In this document: piece by piece, positions 34,164 through 45,334 of the stretch
Layout of the letters: each line of letters opens with the position of its first letter
Position numbering within the stretch: the first letter of the stretch is position 1
Source: Priestia koreensis
Lineage (GTDB): Bacteria > Bacillota > Bacilli > Bacillales > Bacillaceae_H
DNA: 64,000 nt
Assembly (NCBI RefSeq): GCF_001274935.1
Contig: NZ_LILC01000002.1
Location: 62,001 to 126,000 of the forward strand
Reading direction: 5' to 3'
Program-made: the position numbers and the translations under genes
Notes under the pieces: generated by a model
Databases searched by the model: none
Seen by the model: only the letters and a program-made list of their open reading frames with translations
What the model was told of the DNA's origin: nothing

Positions 34164-37100
34164 AGATACATCCATTCAAAAAATATTAGTCGTAGGATCT
34201 GGCCCCATTATTATCGGTCAGGCAGCAGAGTTTGATTATTCAGGAACACAAGCTTGTTTGTCATTAAAGGAAGAGGGTTATGAGGTCGTTTTAGTGAACA
34301 ACAACCCAGCGACGATTATGACAGATGATCATATTGCAGATGAAATTTACTTCGAGCCGTTAACCGTTGATAGCTTAGAAAAAATTATGATAAAAGAAAA
34401 ACCAGACGGAATGCTTGCAACGCTTGGAGGGCAAACAGGTCTAAATTTAGCATTGGATCTGCATGAGCAAGGAATTTTAAAGAAGCACGGCGTGAGACTT
34501 CTCGGTACACCCATTGAATCCATTAAAAAAGGAGAAAGCAGAAACGAGTTTCGCTCACTAATGAAGGAACTGAATGAACCTGTACCGGAGAGTGAAGTTG
34601 TGACACAAATTGACGAAGCGCTTGCTTTTGCAGAGCAAGTTGGTTTCCCTGTTATTGTTCGTCCAGCCTATACGCTTGGAGGAACAGGCGGTGGGATTGC
34701 TTCAAACGTAGAAGAGCTTCAAACACTTGCAGCATCAGGTCTAAGAGAAAGTGCAATTCATGAATGTTTAATTGAAAAAAGCATTGCGGGTTTTAAAGAG
34801 GTTGAATATGAGGTGATGCGCGATCAAAATGACACGTGCATTACGATTTGTAACATGGAAAACATCGATCCTGTTGGTATTCATACAGGGGATTCAATCG
34901 TCGTAGCACCGTCTCAAACGCTAACAGACGTCGAGTACCAGATGCTCCGCTCCGCTTCCATTAAAATTATTTCTGAATTAGGAATCATCGGTGGTTGCAA
35001 TATTCAATTTGCATTAGATCCCGCAAGTAAACAGTATTATCTCATTGAGGTCAACCCTCGTGTCAGTCGTTCGTCTGCTCTTGCATCAAAAGCAACCGGC
35101 TACCCTATTGCTAAAATTGCTGCAAAGCTTTCAGTAGGCTATACGCTAGATGAGCTGCTGAATCCAGTAACGGGCGATACATATGCAAGCTTTGAGCCGT
35201 CACTTGATTACGTAGTCGTTAAAATTCCAAAATGGCCGTTTGATAAATTTGCATCCGCCAATCGTATGCTCGGTACACAAATGAAGGCAACAGGAGAAGT
35301 TATGGCGATTGATCGTACGTTTGAACGCAGTCTGCAAAAAGCGGTCTCTTCACTAGAAGTGGATGCGCAAGGTTTAGAGCTAGCGTCGTTAAAATCGTTT
35401 TCGAATGAAGCGCTAATTGAAAAAATGCTCAAGCAAGATGATGAACGATTGTTTGTCGTACTAGAACTCATTCGCCGTGGTTACACGACTTCGTTTATTC
35501 ATGAACAAACGAAGATTGATTTATTTTACTTAACGTATTTTGAAAAGCTTGTTGCACTTGAAAGTGGATTAAAAGCTTCTTCTCTACAAGAGATGGAGCA
35601 TACCAAGCTTCAACGCATAAAAGAAAAAGGCTTTACCGATTCATATTTAGCCTCCATTTGGGATGTGAATGAGTTAGACGTACGTGCAAAGCGAAAGGAA
35701 ATGGGCGTTGTACCTAGCTATAAGATGGTAGACACATGTGCAGCAGAATTTGCTTCATCTACAGCTTATTTTTACTCTAGCTATTTCGGTGAAAGCGAGC
35801 TGATCTCGTCGTCGAAAAAGAAAATTGCGGTTATTGGTTCTGGCCCAATTCGTATTGGTCAAGGAGTCGAATTTGATTATAGCTCCGTACACGGTGTATT
35901 AGAGCTTCAAAAACAGGGGTACGAAACCATTTTAATTAACAATAATCCTGAAACGGTAAGTACCGATTTCGAGATCGCGGATCGTCTATATTTCGAGCCG
36001 CTAACGCTGGAAGATGTATTAAACGTATTAGAAGCAGAGTCTGTAACGGACGTCATCGTTCAATACGGTGGTCAGACGGCAATTTCACTTGTCGACGGGC
36101 TAACAGAGGCTGGTATTCACATTTTAGGGGTTTCAAAAGAGATGATTGATGCACTTGAAGATCGCGCTCTTTTCTATCAGCTATTAGATGAACTACATGT
36201 TCCACATATTCCAGGAGAAATGGCTCTAAGTGAAGAGGATCTGCTGCAGAAAGCAGAAAAGATTGGCTACCCGTTGTTAATTCGTCCGTCTTACGTAATC
36301 GGAGGGAGAGGAATGGTGGCACTTCACAACGAGGATGAGCTGCTTTCACACGTCAAGCAAATTCAGGCCAAGCACTATCCCATTTTAATTGACGCGTACC
36401 TTCCTGTAAAAGAAGTGGAGATCGATCTTGTCGCAGACGGAGAGAATGTTCTCATTCCAACGATTGTCGAGCATGTCGAAAAAGCAGGTGTTCACTCTGG
36501 TGATAGCTATGCCTACTTACCGGCGCATTCGCTTTCAGAAAATGTGAAAGAAACGATTTGTGAGTATGCACAAAAAATAGTGAAAAAGCTTGCCTACAAA
36601 GGAGTTATGAACATTCAGTACGTAGTAGATGGTGAACAAGTGTATGTGCTTGAAGTAAATCCACGTGCTAGTCGTACGGTTCCAGTAGTAAGTAAAGTAA
36701 CCGGAATTCCGCTTGTTTCCTTTGCGACTCAATTATTACTCGGGAAATTATTGCCGGATTTGCATGAAAAAACAGGCTTACTGTCGGAAATTCCTTATCA
36801 AGTCGTGAAATTCCCTGTATTCTCGACGTCAAAATTAGCTGGAGTAGATCCGGTTGTAGGACCAGAAATGAAATCAACCGGCGAAGGAATTGCGATTGCT
36901 TCTACGATTGAAGAAGCCGCGAAAAAAGCGTTTCATGCTTATGTGAGTAAGAATGCTGAGGCAAACGAAGTGTTTATTGATGGTGCCGAAGATGAAGGTT
37001 GGGAAAGCTTTTTATCCGAACATGGGTTAAAAGTGATCAGAGATGAAGATGTAGAAGAGTGGGCGAAAAAGAAAGAATCCTTGCTGTTTGTAAGCTTGGC

Positions 37101-37281
37101 ACAAGGTGAACAAGCGAAGGGGAATCGATTCGCAGCGTTAAAACACGGTGTGTTAGTGATGACAGAAAAAGAAACGGTCGAGCTTTTTGCGAAAGGTAAA
37201 AAGCAGGATGCATATGATGTTCAATCGTTACAGCAATGGATGAAAGTAAATTCAAAGGAAAAGGAAGTGCAGCCTTCATGA
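34156..37281 (+). CDS. carB: Carbamoyl phosphate synthase large chain, arginine-type
   Basis: A 1041-residue synthetase with two ATP-grasp halves: first half begins [20 protein letters not shown], second begins [20 protein letters not shown] (about residue 558), reflecting the internal duplication. The C-terminal MGS-like region is present but short compared with about 1070-residue pyrimidine-type enzymes, in line with arginine-specific CarB. It ends overlapping argF by ATGA. Confidence 0.95.
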   Translation: MPKDTSIQKILVVGSGPIIIGQAAEFDYSGTQACLSLKEEGYEVVLVNNNPATIMTDDHIADEIYFEPLTVDSLEKIMIKEKPDGMLATLGGQTGLNLALDLHEQGILKKHGVRLLGTPIESIKKGESRNEFRSLMKELNEPVPESEVVTQIDEALAFAEQVGFPVIVRPAYTLGGTGGGIASNVEELQTLAASGLRESAIHECLIEKSIAGFKEVEYEVMRDQNDTCITICNMENIDPVGIHTGDSIVVAPSQTLTDVEYQMLRSASIKIISELGIIGGCNIQFALDPASKQYYLIEVNPRVSRSSALASKATGYPIAKIAAKLSVGYTLDELLNPVTGDTYASFEPSLDYVVVKIPKWPFDKFASANRMLGTQMKATGEVMAIDRTFERSLQKAVSSLEVDAQGLELASLKSFSNEALIEKMLKQDDERLFVVLELIRRGYTTSFIHEQTKIDLFYLTYFEKLVALESGLKASSLQEMEHTKLQRIKEKGFTDSYLASIWDVNELDVRAKRKEMGVVPSYKMVDTCAAEFASSTAYFYSSYFGESELISSSKKKIAVIGSGPIRIGQGVEFDYSSVHGVLELQKQGYETILINNNPETVSTDFEIADRLYFEPLTLEDVLNVLEAESVTDVIVQYGGQTAISLVDGLTEAGIHILGVSKEMIDALEDRALFYQLLDELHVPHIPGEMALSEEDLLQKAEKIGYPLLIRPSYVIGGRGMVALHNEDELLSHVKQIQAKHYPILIDAYLPVKEVEIDLVADGENVLIPTIVEHVEKAGVHSGDSYAYLPAHSLSENVKETICEYAQKIVKKLAYKGVMNIQYVVDGEQVYVLEVNPRASRTVPVVSKVTGIPLVSFATQLLLGKLLPDLHEKTGLLSEIPYQVVKFPVFSTSKLAGVDPVVGPEMKSTGEGIAIASTIEEAAKKAFHAYVSKNAEANEVFIDGAEDEGWESFLSEHGLKVIRDEDVEEWAKKKESLLFVSLAQGEQAKGNRFAALKHGVLVMTEKETVELFAKGKKQDAYDVQSLQQWMKVNSKEKEVQPS

Positions 37282-38237
37282 ACGCATTATCAGTTGCTTC
37301 AAGTACGTTTAATCTAAAGGGAAAAGACTTTTTAACGCTTTTGGACTTTTCAAGTGATGAAATTTTCTATTTATTAAATCAAGCAGTGAAATTAAAAGAA
37401 GCACATTTGAGTGGGAAAAATCCTAAAAGTCTTGAGGGTAAAACGCTAGGGATGATTTTTGAAAAGTCGTCGACACGTACCCGCGTCTCGTTTGAAGCAG
37501 GGATGCTTCAGCTTGGCGGTCATCCTCTGTTCTTAAGCAGCAAAGACTTGCAGCTTGGTCGCGGGGAAACAATTGCAGATACAGCAAAGGTATTATCTCA
37601 ATTCATTGACTGCATCATGATTCGTACGTTTGAACATGAAAAAGTAGAAGAATTAGCAAAGCACGCCTCAATTCCCGTTATTAATGGGTTAACGGACGAC
37701 TTCCATCCGTGCCAGGCGCTAGCAGATCTTCTCACCATTTATGAACATAAACAGAGCTTTTCAAATCTAAAGGTTGCCTACATTGGAGATGGAAATAATG
37801 TTGCTCATTCGTTAATGATCGGCTGTGCAAAAATGGGGGTTGATTTTGCGCTTGCCTGTCCAGATGGCTATAAGCCAAAGTCGTGGATTGTTGAAAAGGC
37901 ACAGGAAATTGCGAAGGAAATGCAGTCCTCTATCGTCATTACCGATAACCCAATTCAAGCAGCAAAGGATGCGGATGCGCTCTATGGGGACGTGTGGACG
38001 AGTATGGGTCAAGAAGAAGAATCAAAAGCTCGATTAGAAACGTTTGCTTCTTATCAAATCAATAAAGAGCTCGTATCGTATGCGAAGGATGATTATCTTT
38101 TCTTACACTGTTTGCCAGCTCATCGCGGCGAGGAAGTGACAGCAGAAATCATTGATGGACCAAACTCTGTCGTATTTCAACAAGCCGGAAATCGTATGCA
38201 TGTGCAAAAAGCATTGCTACAGGCAATTCTTGGCTAA
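37278..38237 (+). CDS. argF: Ornithine carbamoyltransferase
   Basis: A 319-residue enzyme joining ornithine and carbamoyl phosphate to citrulline. [10 protein letters not shown] (about residue 59) binds carbamoyl phosphate; HPCQALADL and [10 protein letters not shown] (Cys near residue 279) bind ornithine. The start at 37278 overlaps the carB stop; an earlier in-frame ATG lies inside carB. Last gene of the operon. Confidence 0.95.
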   Translation: MNALSVASSTFNLKGKDFLTLLDFSSDEIFYLLNQAVKLKEAHLSGKNPKSLEGKTLGMIFEKSSTRTRVSFEAGMLQLGGHPLFLSSKDLQLGRGETIADTAKVLSQFIDCIMIRTFEHEKVEELAKHASIPVINGLTDDFHPCQALADLLTIYEHKQSFSNLKVAYIGDGNNVAHSLMIGCAKMGVDFALACPDGYKPKSWIVEKAQEIAKEMQSSIVITDNPIQAAKDADALYGDVWTSMGQEEESKARLETFASYQINKELVSYAKDDYLFLHCLPAHRGEEVTAEIIDGPNSVVFQQAGNRMHVQKALLQAILG

Positions 38238-38266
38238 AAAGGCGAATACTTTCGCCTTTTTTTTTG
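38236..38266 (+). terminator. Terminator of the arginine operon
   Basis: AAAAAGGCGAA pairs with TTCGCCTTTTT around TACT, followed by a T run, directly after the argF stop. Confidence 0.88.
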
Positions 38267-38321
38267 TGTCATATTAAATAAACTCGGGAGAAAATCACCT
38301 TTTATGTGAGCATATTCTTTT

Positions 38322-38346
38322 GTTTAAATCCACTTGAATGGGGAAT
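38322..38346 (+). promoter_or_regulatory. Sigma-B promoter of yhfK
   Basis: GTTTAA (38322-38327) and GGGAAT (38341-38346) are separated by 13 bp, a perfect match to the general stress consensus. The -10 is 50 bp from the yhfK start. Confidence 0.8.
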
Positions 38347-38396
38347 ACGAAGAACAGACACAGAACAGATACTCTAAAAAAGAAAGGTGATTTTTC

Positions 38397-39041
38397 ATGA
38401 AAGTATTAGTTGTAGGAGCAAATGGAACAACAGGGAAGCAAGTAGTGGAACTTTTAAGTAAGTCAAACGAGCATCAGCCGGTGGCAATGCTTCGCGACAA
38501 AAAGCAGGCGCCTGATTTTGAACGTTTAGGATCTCACACTGTAATTGCCGATCTTGAAGGTGATGTATCGAAAGCTGTAGAAGGCGTAGATGCGATTATT
38601 TTTGCCGCAGGCTCAGGCGGAAATACAGGCGATGACAAAACCATTGCCGTTGACCAAAATGGTGCGATTAACGTTATTAACGAAGCGCAAAAACAAAACG
38701 TTAAACGTTTTGTTATGCTGAGTTCTGTTGGAACTGATAACCCAGCAGCGGGACCAGACGGGCTACAAGTGTACCTTCAGGCAAAAGCTGTAGCAGATCA
38801 ACATTTAGAAAACTCCAATCTTCACTACACAATTGTCCGCCCAGGCTCGTTAACGAACGATGCTCCAAGCGGCAAAATTGAATTAGCAACAATGATTGCT
38901 GATAAAGAGGGAAGAACGATCGCACGTGCAGACGTGGCAAATGTGCTTGTTAGTGCATTAACGATCGAAGATACGGTTGGAAAGAAATTTGAAATTTTAA
39001 CGGGTGATACGGATATCGAGCGTGCTCTGCAATTTGCCTGA
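38397..39041 (+). CDS. yhfK: NAD(P)-binding protein, YhfK type
   Basis: A 214-residue atypical SDR with the Rossmann motif VVGANGTTGKQVVELL at the N terminus, IFAAGSGGNTGDDKT near 60, MLSSVGTDNP near 104 and VRPGSLTND near 147. The fit is to the NmrA-like/YhfK group of NAD(P)-binding proteins. AAAGGTG precedes the ATG. Control by sigma-B is strongly suggested. The biochemical role is unknown. Confidence 0.85.
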   Translation: MKVLVVGANGTTGKQVVELLSKSNEHQPVAMLRDKKQAPDFERLGSHTVIADLEGDVSKAVEGVDAIIFAAGSGGNTGDDKTIAVDQNGAINVINEAQKQNVKRFVMLSSVGTDNPAAGPDGLQVYLQAKAVADQHLENSNLHYTIVRPGSLTNDAPSGKIELATMIADKEGRTIARADVANVLVSALTIEDTVGKKFEILTGDTDIERALQFA

Positions 39042-39126
39042 TTGAATTCCAGTATCCTCCTTTACTAAGAACGGGTAGAGGAGAAGATACTAATGGTGAA
39101 GCTTACTTTTAAAAGGAGGCGTCACA

Positions 39127-39306
39127 ATGGGACAAAATCGACACTTTACTCCAGGCCAAAAAGCACCCAATAATGGGATGTATATTGAAATTGGAGAAAC
39201 AGGCAGCAACGTCAATAACCCGAAGAAAATGAAGCTAAAAGCGGGAGATCGTTTTCCAGAGACATCAAATGATGATCGTCACTGGACATACGCGCGCAAA
39301 CCATAA
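39127..39306 (+). CDS. yjzC: YjzC family protein
   Basis: A 59-residue protein reading MGQNRHFTPGQKAPNNGMYI, then EIGETGS, KAGDRFPET and DDRHWTY: the YjzC pattern of Bacillus. AGGAGGCG stands just upstream of the ATG. B. subtilis has yjzC right after argF; here yhfK lies between. Function is unknown. Confidence 0.88.
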   Translation: MGQNRHFTPGQKAPNNGMYIEIGETGSNVNNPKKMKLKAGDRFPETSNDDRHWTYARKP

Positions 39307-39309
39307 AAG

Positions 39310-39336
39310 AAAGCCATCCAATTAGGGTGGCTTTCC
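39310..39336 (+). terminator. Weak terminator after yjzC
   Basis: AAAGCCATCC pairs with GGGTGGCTTT around AATTA (one G-T pair); only a short T run follows. Confidence 0.55.
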
Positions 39337-39432
39337 CTATGTCTGTAGGGCTTTCAGGTGCATTAGCATCGTGTAGTCAGCTATAATAAAAACAAATAAA
39401 TGTATGTTGAAAGGAACAAGGAGGTTTGTGAA

Positions 39433-42033
39433 ATGGATGTTAATAAAATGACGCAAAATCTACAAAAGGCAATGATGGATGCTCAATCAGTTGCAACCAA
39501 TCATAATCACCAGGAAATTGATGTTATTCATTTGCTGATCGCACTACTTGAACAAAGTGAAGGGCTTATGCCTCGGGTTCTTCAAAAGCTAGAGATTTCT
39601 GTTGACTCGTTTACAAAAGACTTACATAATGTGCTCTCTAAAAAACCTGTTGTCACAGGTTCAGGTACAGAGGTAGGGAAGATTTACGTTACGAACAAGC
39701 TACAAAAGGTATTGGTTGGAGCGGAACAAGAAGCAAAAGATATGAAGGATGAATATGTTTCGGTTGAACATGTTTTACTTGCTGTAGTTAAAGCTCCTTT
39801 TGCTGATTTAGAACCGGTGTTTAAAAAGCATCACCTTACAGAAGCTACTTTAAAAGGAGTGATTCAGTCTATACGTGGAAATCAGCGTATTACTAATCAA
39901 AATCCAGAAGGTACGTATGAGGCGTTAGAAAAGTATGGACGCGATCTTGTAGCAGAAGTAAGAGCAGGAAAACTAGATCCTGTGATTGGACGAGATGGTG
40001 AAATTCGCCGTGTAATTCGTATTTTATCTCGTAAAACGAAAAATAATCCTGTCCTGATTGGGGAGCCAGGTGTTGGAAAAACGGCCATCGTTGAGGGTTT
40101 AGCACATCGTATTGTACGTAAAGACGTACCGGAGGGATTGAAGGATAAAACAATCTTTTCACTCGATATGGGATCACTAGTAGCCGGTGCTAAATTTCGT
40201 GGTGAATTTGAAGAGCGTCTAAAAGCTGTTTTGCAAGAAGTCAAAAAAAGTGAAGGGCGTATTCTGCTTTTTATTGATGAACTACACACTATTGTAGGTG
40301 CGGGACGAACAGACGGAGCCATGGACGCCGGAAACTTGCTGAAACCAATGCTTGCAAGAGGAGAGTTGCATTGTATAGGTGCTACAACTCTTGATGAGTA
40401 CCGTCAGTACATTGAAAAAGACCCAGCGCTTGAACGTCGTTTTCAGCAGGTACTCGTGAATGAACCAACAGTCGAAGATACCATTTCCATTCTTCGCGGA
40501 CTAAAAGAGCGTTTTGAAATTCATCATGGGGTGAATATTCATGACCGAGCGTTAGTTGCTGCTGCTACGATGTCTGATCGCTATATCTCGGATCGATTTT
40601 TACCAGACAAAGCCATTGATTTAATTGATGAAGCTTGTGCGACCATTCGAACAGAGATTGATTCCATGCCATCTGAGCTTGATGAGGTAACGCGCCGAAT
40701 GATGCAACTTCAAATTGAAGAGGCGGCTCTTGACAAAGAAACAGATGCTGCGAGTAAGGATCGCTTAGAAGCGGTTAGGAAAGAAATTTCTAATTTACAA
40801 GAAGATCTAGACGTAATGAAACTTCAGTGGGAACAAGAGAAAGGCGCGATTCAATCCCTGCAAGAAGTGCGAGAGCGTTTAGAAAAGGCCAAGAGAGAAT
40901 TATCGGAGGCAGAGGATCGCTATGATCTCAATAAAGCAGCCGAGTTGCGTCATGGTACGATTCCTATGCTTGAGAAAGAACTAACAGAGTTTGAACAAAA
41001 GATGAATCAAAATCAATCAGAAAGTCGACTTCTCCGTGAGGATGTGACAGAAGAGGAAATTGCTGATATCGTGTCACGATGGACGAATATCCCTCTTACA
41101 AAACTCGTTGAAGGAGAGCGTGAAAAGCTGTTAAAGCTAGAATCTATTTTACAAGAGAGAGTGATTGGACAGCCAGAAGCTATTTCATTGGTGACAGATG
41201 CGGTTCTTCGTGCTCGTGCGGGGATTAAAGATCCGAATCGACCAATCGGCTCGTTTATCTTTCTTGGACCTACAGGAGTCGGAAAAACGGAGCTTGCCAA
41301 AACGCTCGCTCATTCGTTATTTGACAGTGAAGATCAAATGATTCGAATTGATATGTCTGAGTATATGGAGAAGCATGCTGTTTCTAGACTCATTGGTGCT
41401 CCTCCTGGATATGTCGGGTATGAAGAAGGTGGACAGCTAACAGAAGCTGTTCGGAGAAAACCATACTCTGTTATCTTGCTAGATGAAATTGAGAAAGCTC
41501 ACCCGGAAGTATTTAACGTACTGCTTCAAGTGTTAGATGACGGGCGCGTCACTGATTCAAAAGGAAAGCTCGTTGATTTTAAAAATACGGTCATTATTAT
41601 GACGTCAAATATTGGGTCTCAATATTTACTCGGAGGCGTAGATGATCAAGGGGAAATTAAAGAGGAAGCGAAGGATCAAGTACTTTCCCAGCTTCGCCAG
41701 CATTTTCGCCCTGAGTTTTTAAATCGTGTGGATGATGTCATTTTATTTAAGCCGTTGAGTCTAAATGAAATGACAGGAATTATTGATAAGCTTCTTGTTT
41801 CCTTAGAGAAACGCTTATCAGATCGTCATATTACGCTTACGTTAACGGACGAAGCGAAAGCGTTTATCGCAAAGTCAGGGTTTGATCCTGTATACGGTGC
41901 GCGTCCGCTAAAACGGTTTATGCAAAAGTATCTTGAAACGAAAATTGCTCGCGCGTTAATTGCAGGAGAAGTGGTTGAACACGATCACGTTACGTTTGAG
42001 GTCGAAAACGACGAGCTAGTTCTCAAAAAATAA
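39433..42033 (+). CDS. clpB: ATP-dependent chaperone ClpB
   Basis: An 866-residue Hsp100 disaggregase. Order: N domain (1-145, [19 protein letters not shown]), first AAA+ with Walker A GEPGVGKT (about 206) and IDELHT, a long middle coiled coil (about 410-520), and second AAA+ with GPTGVGKTE (about 609) and [12 protein letters not shown]. The long middle domain separates it from ClpC. The start follows AAGGAGG. B. subtilis lacks clpB; no clear CtsR repeat is visible upstream, and a TATAAT stands about 45 bp before the start. Confidence 0.95.
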   Translation: MDVNKMTQNLQKAMMDAQSVATNHNHQEIDVIHLLIALLEQSEGLMPRVLQKLEISVDSFTKDLHNVLSKKPVVTGSGTEVGKIYVTNKLQKVLVGAEQEAKDMKDEYVSVEHVLLAVVKAPFADLEPVFKKHHLTEATLKGVIQSIRGNQRITNQNPEGTYEALEKYGRDLVAEVRAGKLDPVIGRDGEIRRVIRILSRKTKNNPVLIGEPGVGKTAIVEGLAHRIVRKDVPEGLKDKTIFSLDMGSLVAGAKFRGEFEERLKAVLQEVKKSEGRILLFIDELHTIVGAGRTDGAMDAGNLLKPMLARGELHCIGATTLDEYRQYIEKDPALERRFQQVLVNEPTVEDTISILRGLKERFEIHHGVNIHDRALVAAATMSDRYISDRFLPDKAIDLIDEACATIRTEIDSMPSELDEVTRRMMQLQIEEAALDKETDAASKDRLEAVRKEISNLQEDLDVMKLQWEQEKGAIQSLQEVRERLEKAKRELSEAEDRYDLNKAAELRHGTIPMLEKELTEFEQKMNQNQSESRLLREDVTEEEIADIVSRWTNIPLTKLVEGEREKLLKLESILQERVIGQPEAISLVTDAVLRARAGIKDPNRPIGSFIFLGPTGVGKTELAKTLAHSLFDSEDQMIRIDMSEYMEKHAVSRLIGAPPGYVGYEEGGQLTEAVRRKPYSVILLDEIEKAHPEVFNVLLQVLDDGRVTDSKGKLVDFKNTVIIMTSNIGSQYLLGGVDDQGEIKEEAKDQVLSQLRQHFRPEFLNRVDDVILFKPLSLNEMTGIIDKLLVSLEKRLSDRHITLTLTDEAKAFIAKSGFDPVYGARPLKRFMQKYLETKIARALIAGEVVEHDHVTFEVENDELVLKK

Positions 42034-42041
42034 TCAAAATA

Positions 42042-42071
42042 AAAACGAGCTCATCCGTGAGCTCGTTTTAT
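42042..42071. terminator. Bidirectional terminator between clpB and yjzD
   Basis: A perfect 12-bp stem (AAAACGAGCTCA with TGAGCTCGTTTT) with a 4-nt loop between convergent genes. Confidence 0.85.
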
Positions 42072-42265
42072 TAATGCTTTTCAGCAGGTTCGTTTGGAAT
42101 CCCAGCTTCTCCTAGGATAACGATAAACACAGTGAACACTACCGCAAAAATGGAAGCGGTTGTAAAAGTTTCCGAAGTATAACTTGCACCAGACATCGCT
42201 CCGATTACGTAAGCAGCCATATGTGTTAGTAGAAACGACCAAACTAACGTCCAAATGATACGCAC
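42071..42265 (-). CDS. yjzD: YjzD family (DUF2929) membrane protein
   Basis: A 64-residue protein with two membrane segments: residues 2-20 (RIIWTLVWSFLLTHMAAYV) and about 34-52, with MSGASYTSETFT between. The start is GTG, with GAGGTGA five bases upstream; upstream in-frame ATGs give no family match. It fits the yjzC-yjzD-yjaU order of B. subtilis. Function is unknown. Confidence 0.85.
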   Translation of the reverse strand: MRIIWTLVWSFLLTHMAAYVIGAMSGASYTSETFTTASIFAVVFTVFIVILGEAGIPNEPAEKH

Positions 42266-42545
42266 AAAAATCACCTCGTTATGTAGAAGTTTTTCTAGAT
42301 CCATCTTAGCATATACGCTACTAATAATAAATGTTATTTCCTGAAAATTGAATGCTTGTTCATAGATTGTCAAAAAATAGACTTATTTTTGGAAGAAAGA
42401 CATTTATCGCAGACAGAAATCTGTTGGCGAAAGGAAAAGGAAAGAGAATTTTTTTATATTGAAATAGGCATTCATCTCGCGCCTTTTTTATGCTCGTTCA
42501 TATGATGATGAGTAACTAAGATTGTTTTTAGCACGGAGGCCCGTT

Positions 42546-43283
42546 ATGATTACTCAACGTTTCTTTAATCTCGATAATCAATGGTGTGTTGTTCATATAC
42601 CTAACAAGCCAAATGGTTTTGGGGTATTAGTGTTAGGGGATCGCGATCATTTTGTTGAAGGATCGACTAGCTTATGGATTCAGCACAGAGGCAGATGGAA
42701 CTTACTTCAACTGCTTTTAGATCACGGCTATACGATCTTTTACGCTCATTTATATGGGAGAAATTGGGGTAGTTCGAAAGCTTATCGGTTGGCGAAGCAG
42801 CTTTATCATCTAGTTATGAAGCAAGAAACGTTAAATAAGCGCGTTCATATTTTAGCGGAAGGAATGGGGGCGCTGTTGGCCCTTCAGCTCATGGAAAGAG
42901 AACCTCATCTATTTCGATCAACCGCCTTTTTAAATCCATGCATTGACTTTCAAGCGCATATCGAACACGAAAAGAATTATAAATTCTTCTATAAGCAACT
43001 CATGAAAGAAATTAGAAGTGCGTATGAAATAAATGAAAAACAAGTTGATGAGGTTATTGCCAGCTCGTTGAAGGTTCAAGATCTTACAGCAACCGTTCCT
43101 GCTAGCATATGGGCTACAACGAACGACGCTCATCATTTCCCCCTATTTCACAGTAAACTCTATGAGGAACAGCGAAAAAAAATGAACTCGCCGATACGAC
43201 TATCCCTTCATATTGCTGAAAAGAAGTATTTGTTTCACCACTCCTTGCTTCATTTTTACCGAAAGAATGAATTAGTGCTATAA
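42546..43283 (+). CDS. yjaU: YjaU-like alpha/beta hydrolase-fold protein
   Basis: A 245-residue protein with the layout of an alpha/beta hydrolase but HILAEGMGALLALQ where the nucleophile elbow G-x-S-x-G should be: the Ser position is Gly. Either it is not a hydrolase or the nucleophile lies elsewhere. CGGAGG precedes the chosen ATG. The name rests on position between yjzD and yjaV. Confidence 0.72.
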   Translation: MITQRFFNLDNQWCVVHIPNKPNGFGVLVLGDRDHFVEGSTSLWIQHRGRWNLLQLLLDHGYTIFYAHLYGRNWGSSKAYRLAKQLYHLVMKQETLNKRVHILAEGMGALLALQLMEREPHLFRSTAFLNPCIDFQAHIEHEKNYKFFYKQLMKEIRSAYEINEKQVDEVIASSLKVQDLTATVPASIWATTNDAHHFPLFHSKLYEEQRKKMNSPIRLSLHIAEKKYLFHHSLLHFYRKNELVL

Positions 43284-43356
43284 ATTCGCCCCTTTGATTA
43301 TACATATCATAGGGGCATTATTTTGGCCGAATTAGATAGGGAGGAAGGGACAAAAC

Positions 43357-44250
43357 ATGGAGAATGTCGTAATTTACGGAGTGAATCGTTTTGTTGGATT
43401 TCAACTGTGCTGTTATTACCTTGAACAAGGAGTTAATGTTGTTGGATATACGCATCCGGCCCACGAAGAGGAAGATACGCTTCAAGAAGAGATGCTTTTA
43501 TATCTAGGAAGGAACGCTAACTTTTCTTGTGAAGAGATGAGTGGAAATTTAGACGTAACCCATATTCATGAACAAACGTTAGCGGTGTTCTTTTGTTTTT
43601 TCGATGGCGGCGATTTTTATCATCGAAGCTTGGTTAAAACTAGAATAAGAGATGTTCATCAATGGCTAATGAGGGCGTTGAATCATTGTGTTGAAAAAGG
43701 AACAAAAACGATTTTCGTTTCGTCACTCGCTGTATTTAATAAGCAACAGCAGAAAATTACAGAGGAAACAAAGCCAAATCCAGTCACGGCAGAAGGAAAG
43801 GTATATTATCATTTAGAGAAAGTATTTCAAGAACATACAAGCGAGTTATCCTCCGCCGTTGTCTTTCGCTTTCCTTCATTGTATGGTCCGTGGCAGCCAG
43901 TTTCAGCAGCTTATCAAAACGCCATTGTGCATAAAAAAAAGGAAGTGAATTCAATAAAAGAGGATACTCGTAACCTTCTTTACATTGAAGATGCAGTTGA
44001 AGCGATTCGTTTATGTGTGGAAAAGAACGAGATAAGTGGGATCTTACATGTCGTATCAAATGAAGAGAACGCATGGCGAGTAGGGGCTGAAGCTTTGCAA
44101 TTGAAAAATGAGGTGCAAAAAACGAATAATCCGTTTGTGTCTACAAAGGTAAAAAACGAACTAGGATTTCGTCCTAAGGTACAGGTGACAAAGGGAGTTC
44201 AAAATCAGTTAAATCATTCCCGTCAGCTGTTTGCACACGAAATTTTCTAA
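43357..44250 (+). CDS. yjaV: YjaV-like NAD-dependent epimerase-type protein
   Basis: A 297-residue protein with an extended-SDR outline: N-terminal IYGVNRFVGFQLC (a degenerate G-x-x-G-x-x-G lacking the middle Gly), FVSSLAVFN near 124, YHLEK as Y-x-x-x-K near 149, and FRFPSLYGPWQP near 168. The cofactor motif is weak, so activity is doubtful. GGGAGGAAGG precedes the ATG. Name from position before med. Confidence 0.72.
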   Translation: MENVVIYGVNRFVGFQLCCYYLEQGVNVVGYTHPAHEEEDTLQEEMLLYLGRNANFSCEEMSGNLDVTHIHEQTLAVFFCFFDGGDFYHRSLVKTRIRDVHQWLMRALNHCVEKGTKTIFVSSLAVFNKQQQKITEETKPNPVTAEGKVYYHLEKVFQEHTSELSSAVVFRFPSLYGPWQPVSAAYQNAIVHKKKEVNSIKEDTRNLLYIEDAVEAIRLCVEKNEISGILHVVSNEENAWRVGAEALQLKNEVQKTNNPFVSTKVKNELGFRPKVQVTKGVQNQLNHSRQLFAHEIF

Positions 44251-44260
44251 AAGAAAAAAA

Positions 44261-44277
44261 TTCATGTACAACATGAA
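44261..44277 (+). promoter_or_regulatory. Perfect inverted repeat upstream of med
   Basis: TTCATGT-ACA-ACATGAA, a 7-bp perfect repeat with 3-bp centre, 11 bp after the yjaV stop. It has the size of a dimeric regulator site. No known consensus that I recognise. Confidence 0.4.
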
Positions 44278-44361
44278 AATGGCACGGTAAAATGGATGAT
44301 GAAGAAAATGAGAGCTTTTGATCATAAATAGAAGCGCTTGTGTAAAAAAAGGTGTGGCGGT

Positions 44362-45324
44362 ATGAAAAGACCACTAAGTATAGGATGCATAATCGTGCTT
44401 GTCCTCTTTTTAGCTAGCTGTGGACAACCTAAGGATGGGCAGCTAAAAAGTGTTGGCTTATTAGTTCCAGAGACAATCAATGATCAAGTATGGGGAACAA
44501 ATGGCTATAAAGGAATGTTAAAAATACAGTCCACGTATAATCGCGACGTTTTTTATAAAGAACATACAGATTCTGAAAGAGCCGTAAAGCAGGCGGTAAA
44601 GGAATTTTCAAAGCAAGGTGTTAACCTGATCTTTGGTCATGGAGAAGAGTATGCATCTTATTTCAATAAGCTTGGCAAACAATACCCAGATATTCATTTT
44701 GTGTCATTTAACGGCAAGGCCAAAGGTGACAACGTAACAACGGTGAACTTCAAAGGAAAAGCGATGGGCTTTTTCGGAGGCATGGTTGCAGGGAAAATGA
44801 CAAAGTCAAAGAAGGTAGGAGTCATTGCTGCTTACGATTGGCAGCCTGAGGTGAAAGGCTTTTTGGATGGAGTAAAGTTTCAACAGCCAAACGCTAAGGT
44901 TGAGATGAAGGTCGTCAAAAGCTGGGATGACAAAAAAACGGCGCGACAGTATGCAGATGAAATGATTAAATCAGGAGTAGATGTTGTCTATCCTGCTGGA
45001 GATGGATTTAATGTTTCCATCATTGAGAAGCTAAGAGAAAAGGGCATATATGCCATTGGCTATGTAGCAGATCAATCCGACTTAGGACAGAATACGGTTC
45101 TGACGAGTACGGTTCAGCATGTGGATACGCTGTATGAACTCGTAGCGAAAGACTATGATAAGGGGACGCTAAAGACCGGAAATTTGATGTATGATTTTGA
45201 TAATAAGGTCATTTCCCTAGGTAAATTTAGCCCGCTCGTGGACAAAGCCTATCAAGAGGAAATTCGGCATTATATAAACGAGTATAAAAAAACAGGAAAA
45301 TTACCTGATCAACAACAGAAATAA
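44362..45324 (+). CDS. med: BMP-family lipoprotein Med, regulator of competence
   Basis: A 320-residue lipoprotein: signal peptide with lipobox LASC (Cys at residue 19), then a periplasmic-binding-type domain of the BMP/PnrA family (GLLVPETINDQVWG, VVYPAGDGFNVS). In B. subtilis Med is a positive regulator of comK acting after translation, and is followed by comZ as here. The start at 44362 gives a normal signal peptide; the earlier in-frame ATG does not. Confidence 0.88.
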   Translation: MKRPLSIGCIIVLVLFLASCGQPKDGQLKSVGLLVPETINDQVWGTNGYKGMLKIQSTYNRDVFYKEHTDSERAVKQAVKEFSKQGVNLIFGHGEEYASYFNKLGKQYPDIHFVSFNGKAKGDNVTTVNFKGKAMGFFGGMVAGKMTKSKKVGVIAAYDWQPEVKGFLDGVKFQQPNAKVEMKVVKSWDDKKTARQYADEMIKSGVDVVYPAGDGFNVSIIEKLREKGIYAIGYVADQSDLGQNTVLTSTVQHVDTLYELVAKDYDKGTLKTGNLMYDFDNKVISLGKFSPLVDKAYQEEIRHYINEYKKTGKLPDQQQK

Positions 45325-45334
45325 AGGAGTTTAC

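Noticed and set aside
37037-37279. Minus-strand ORF opposite the end of carB
   Set aside because: Leu/His/Pro-rich antisense shadow of a well-supported gene.
39893-40322. Two overlapping minus-strand ORFs inside clpB
   Set aside because: Antisense to conserved ClpB coding sequence, with no start signals.
44330-44345. cre-like GAAGCGCTTG upstream of med
   Set aside because: Only the core matches; four outer positions of the consensus fail.
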